A stretch of 14,435 nucleotides of DNA from Lactobacillus sp. UBA5804 (GTDB lineage: Bacteria; Bacillota; Bacilli; Lactobacillales; Lactobacillaceae). Location of the stretch: assembly GCA_002418055.1 (NCBI GenBank), contig DIDI01000039.1, forward strand, positions 1-14,435. The letters run 5' to 3'. The translations under genes were made by a program, and so were the position numbers. Positions 12,434-14,435 of this stretch are shown piece after piece (the stretch's first letter is position 1; each line of letters starts with the position of its first letter). Under the pieces are notes generated by a model that saw only the letters and a program-made list of their open reading frames with translations, searched no databases and was not told the DNA's origin.

Positions 12434-13732
12434 ATGAATTCGCAAAAATCAACTATTACTCATCCCACCGAACCACATCTACCTTGGGGCCAGACGCTAC
12501 TCATTAGTGTCCAACATATCTTCGTGTCAAATGTCTGGCTAGATCCGATCTTCGTGGCTGCTTCGGCGGGATTATCGCTGGCATTGTCAGCTAACTTAGT
12601 GAATGCGATTTTTATTGCTTCAGGGGTAGTGACGCTGATTCAAGCCACTCGGCTGGTTAAACTACCCATTGTTCAGGGACCATCAGCCGCCTTTGATGCG
12701 CTCATGATTGATGCCGGAAAGAATGGCCTGCTTAGTGCGGCTGGAGGGTCGGTCTTAGCTAGTGGTCTAATAGTCATGTTATTAGCGGTCACTGGTTTAT
12801 TAACCAAGCTGGTCAAGAAAATTACGCCTGAAATTACGGGAACAATTATCTTTTTGGTGGGGGTCTCGCTCGCGAATTTTACCCTATTAGAATTTCTAGG
12901 TGGGGCACCAGGTACACCCAGTTTTGCGGCCCCGACAACCTTATTAGTAGCGATTGTCACTGCGGGTCTGGTGGTCGGCTTGTCGCTCTTTGCTAAAGGG
13001 CTCTGGCATCGCTTTTCGTTCTTAATTGCATTAGTGGTTGGGGATAGTTTAGCTGCTATTTTACAACAGATTCATTTTAACGGCTTAGCCAGTCACGCCT
13101 GGTTGGGTTTACCACGATTGCTGCCATATGGCGCCTTAACCTTTAACTGGGCGATTTTTTTGTCATTCCTCATTGCATATGGGGTTGCAGTCGTTGAAGC
13201 TATCGGGGTTTATGAAGCATCAGCGGCGATGACTCAGGAAACGCTTAGTCCTAAACGGGTGCGTAATGGCATCATGGGTGAAGCGGCCGGCTCCATCCTA
13301 TCTTCGTTGATTGGTGGTTTTCCCACGACCGCGTTTGCGCAGAATCTTGGGGTGATGAAGTTAACTGGCGTGCATTCTCGCAAGCCAATTTTATTAACCG
13401 GGAGTTTATTATTAGTCCTTGGTTTTTGTCCCAAGTTAGGCGCCTTTTTAGCGCTAACGCCAGCGGCAGTTATCGGGGGGATGTTCTTACCGGCGGCTGC
13501 TACCTTAGTCATCACTGGACTTAATATTCTTAAGCAGGTGAAACGGACCGATGCGACTGACTTAATTATTGGTTTATCAATTATTTTAGCGATTGCGCTA
13601 CCAGGTTATGCGGCTGATTTTCCAAGTGCAATGCGACCACTCGTATCAAATCAGATTTTAGTTGGTGCGATTGCGGTTACAGTTTTGCATATTTGTTTAC
13701 TAACAGTACCGCACTTAATTAGAAAGAAGTAG
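12434..13732 (+). CDS. NCS2-family nucleobase-type permease under TPP control
   Basis: A 432-residue membrane transporter with the features of the xanthine/uracil permease (NCS2) family: VQHIFVSN near residue 28, VVEAIGVYEASA in the TM8 region, and GGFPTTAFAQNLGVMKLTGVHSRKPI, the family's long signature, near residue 295. About 12-14 hydrophobic helices are visible. The ATG at 12434 is chosen over a TTG at 12428 because AAGGAGG (12421-12427) gives a seven-base... spacing of 6 to the ATG and none to the TTG. Close NCS2 relatives import xanthine, uracil or other purines and pyrimidines. The TPP riboswitch in front makes a thiamine precursor, such as the pyrimidine moiety HMP, a more likely cargo here; the NCS1 permease CytX is a known TPP-controlled parallel. 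The cargo is inference. It is followed five bases later by a LuxE-like gene. Confidence 0.88.
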   Translation: MNSQKSTITHPTEPHLPWGQTLLISVQHIFVSNVWLDPIFVAASAGLSLALSANLVNAIFIASGVVTLIQATRLVKLPIVQGPSAAFDALMIDAGKNGLLSAAGGSVLASGLIVMLLAVTGLLTKLVKKITPEITGTIIFLVGVSLANFTLLEFLGGAPGTPSFAAPTTLLVAIVTAGLVVGLSLFAKGLWHRFSFLIALVVGDSLAAILQQIHFNGLASHAWLGLPRLLPYGALTFNWAIFLSFLIAYGVAVVEAIGVYEASAAMTQETLSPKRVRNGIMGEAAGSILSSLIGGFPTTAFAQNLGVMKLTGVHSRKPILLTGSLLLVLGFCPKLGAFLALTPAAVIGGMFLPAAATLVITGLNILKQVKRTDATDLIIGLSIILAIALPGYAADFPSAMRPLVSNQILVGAIAVTVLHICLLTVPHLIRKK

Positions 13733-13737
13733 GTCAG

Positions 13738-14435
13738 ATGAATACTGAAGCAGAAACAATCAAACAAGCAGTGCTCGCCTATATTGACACTTATCGTGGT
13801 GAGACCGCGCCGGATGCGGCTTTTAACACCTTAGCGATGCAAGTGTTCGCCTATCAATTTAAGTTTAATTTACCCTACCGTAAATATGCCCAAAGTAAGC
13901 GGCAAACCCCGTTGTTAGTCCAGGACTGGCAGCAGTTACCGCTCATGCCAATTAATGGGTATAAAACGTGCACCTTGTCGGCCACGCCAATTACGGCTGA
14001 TGAGCCGGTGTTTATGTCCAGCGGAACGACTGATGCGGCCCATCTCAGTCGTAATTATCATCCCACTTTTGCTAGTTGGGATGCATCCATGAAGTATCCG
14101 TTTAAACATTATGTGATGCCTGATTGTGACCGCATGACCATTATTGGTCTCTTTCCTGGCGCCAACCAAAACCCTAATTCTTCGTTATCTCGCTATGTGA
14201 CTAAGGCACTTGAGTATTTTGGTGATGATCACAGTCAGATTTTGGTGAATGAACAGGGCCTACTTTATCCAGAAATTGTGGCAGCCCTTACGACAGCTGT
14301 AGCGGAAAAGCGTCCCGTCATGCTCTTAGGGGCCAGCTTCTCCTACGTTCATTTGTTTGACTATTTGACGCAGCATCATTGTCAGTTTCGTTTGCCAATT
14401 GGTAGCCGTGTCTTTGATACCGGCGGCTTTAAGGG
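13738..14435 (+). CDS. LuxE/PaaK-like adenylate-forming enzyme, partial at window end
   Basis: The visible 232 codons look like the N-terminal two thirds of an acyl-protein synthetase LuxE-type protein, a branch of the adenylate-forming enzymes that activate a carboxylate with ATP. The N-terminal pattern FAYQFKFNLPYRKYAQ (about 37-52), the segment LPLMPINGYK (67-76), the phosphate-binding loop FMSSGTTDAAHLSRNYH (92-108) and DTGGFK (227-232) match in order and spacing. In the loop, Asp99 replaces the glycine often found after SSGTT. The ATG at 13738 is five bases after the permease stop, with a weak AGTAGG overlapping that stop, so the pair is co-transcribed under the TPP riboswitch. No signal peptide or membrane segment is visible. 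The acyl substrate and acceptor are unknown. The family call is by eye; a phenylacetate-CoA ligase-like protein is the main alternative. Confidence 0.7.
   Translation, partial: MNTEAETIKQAVLAYIDTYRGETAPDAAFNTLAMQVFAYQFKFNLPYRKYAQSKRQTPLLVQDWQQLPLMPINGYKTCTLSATPITADEPVFMSSGTTDAAHLSRNYHPTFASWDASMKYPFKHYVMPDCDRMTIIGLFPGANQNPNSSLSRYVTKALEYFGDDHSQILVNEQGLLYPEIVAALTTAVAEKRPVMLLGASFSYVHLFDYLTQHHCQFRLPIGSRVFDTGGFK

Noticed and set aside
12322..12507. 61-residue + strand reading frame in the riboswitch leader
   Set aside because: It crosses the terminator and the permease ribosome binding site, has no ribosome binding site, and its sequence resembles no protein.
12673..13515. Two - strand reading frames (12673-12960 and 13234-13515) opposite the NCS2 permease
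   Set aside because: Low-complexity shadows of a membrane-protein gene with no ribosome binding sites.

Overview
The window looks like chromosomal DNA of a lactic acid bacterium in the family Lactobacillaceae. It has low to moderate GC, strong AAGGAGG-type ribosome binding sites, Gram-positive PTS mannitol genes with a PRD activator, a CcpA cre site, a TPP riboswitch, a DUF915-type surface hydrolase and a small cold-shock protein. I cannot name the genus from sequence alone.

Layout. Bases 1-24 look like the last, degenerate repeat of a type I-E CRISPR array that continues to the left. Next, on the + strand, is a membrane-anchored L,D-transpeptidase (213-1568), which shares a bidirectional terminator with a convergent NAD(P)H-dependent FMN reductase (1621-2166, -). 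The reductase promoter carries a TACT-N7-AGTA inverted repeat like the site used by quinone-sensing YodB/HxlR repressors. On the - strand follow an APC-family amino acid permease broken by a one-base frameshift (2299-3659) and, overlapping its start, 3-methyladenine DNA glycosylase I, tag (3643-4236).

The centre is a mannitol locus: mtlR (4446-6506), then mtlA-mtlF-mtlD (6644-10117) from one promoter whose -35 box lies inside a cre site, with a TGGCA-N10-TGCCA candidate MtlR operator just upstream. MtlA and MtlF import and phosphorylate mannitol, MtlD oxidises mannitol-1-phosphate to fructose-6-phosphate, and MtlR should activate the operon. A thiol peroxidase of the glutathione peroxidase family (10199-10699) follows with its own promoter. 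Convergent to it is a membrane-anchored alpha/beta hydrolase (10752-11591, -). A cold-shock protein gene with a long 5' leader and three hairpins after its stop lies at 11849-12049.

The right end is the least ordinary part. A TPP riboswitch (about 12218-12310) with an intrinsic terminator (12349-12382) precedes an NCS2 nucleobase-type permease (12434-13732). Five bases after the permease stop begins a gene for a LuxE/PaaK-like adenylate-forming enzyme, cut by the window end. A thiamine-controlled pair of this kind points to an uncharacterised thiamine-precursor uptake or activation route. The 3' arm of a riboswitch stem is perfectly complementary over 10 bases to the 5' arm of the terminator, which suggests a simple antitermination mechanism.
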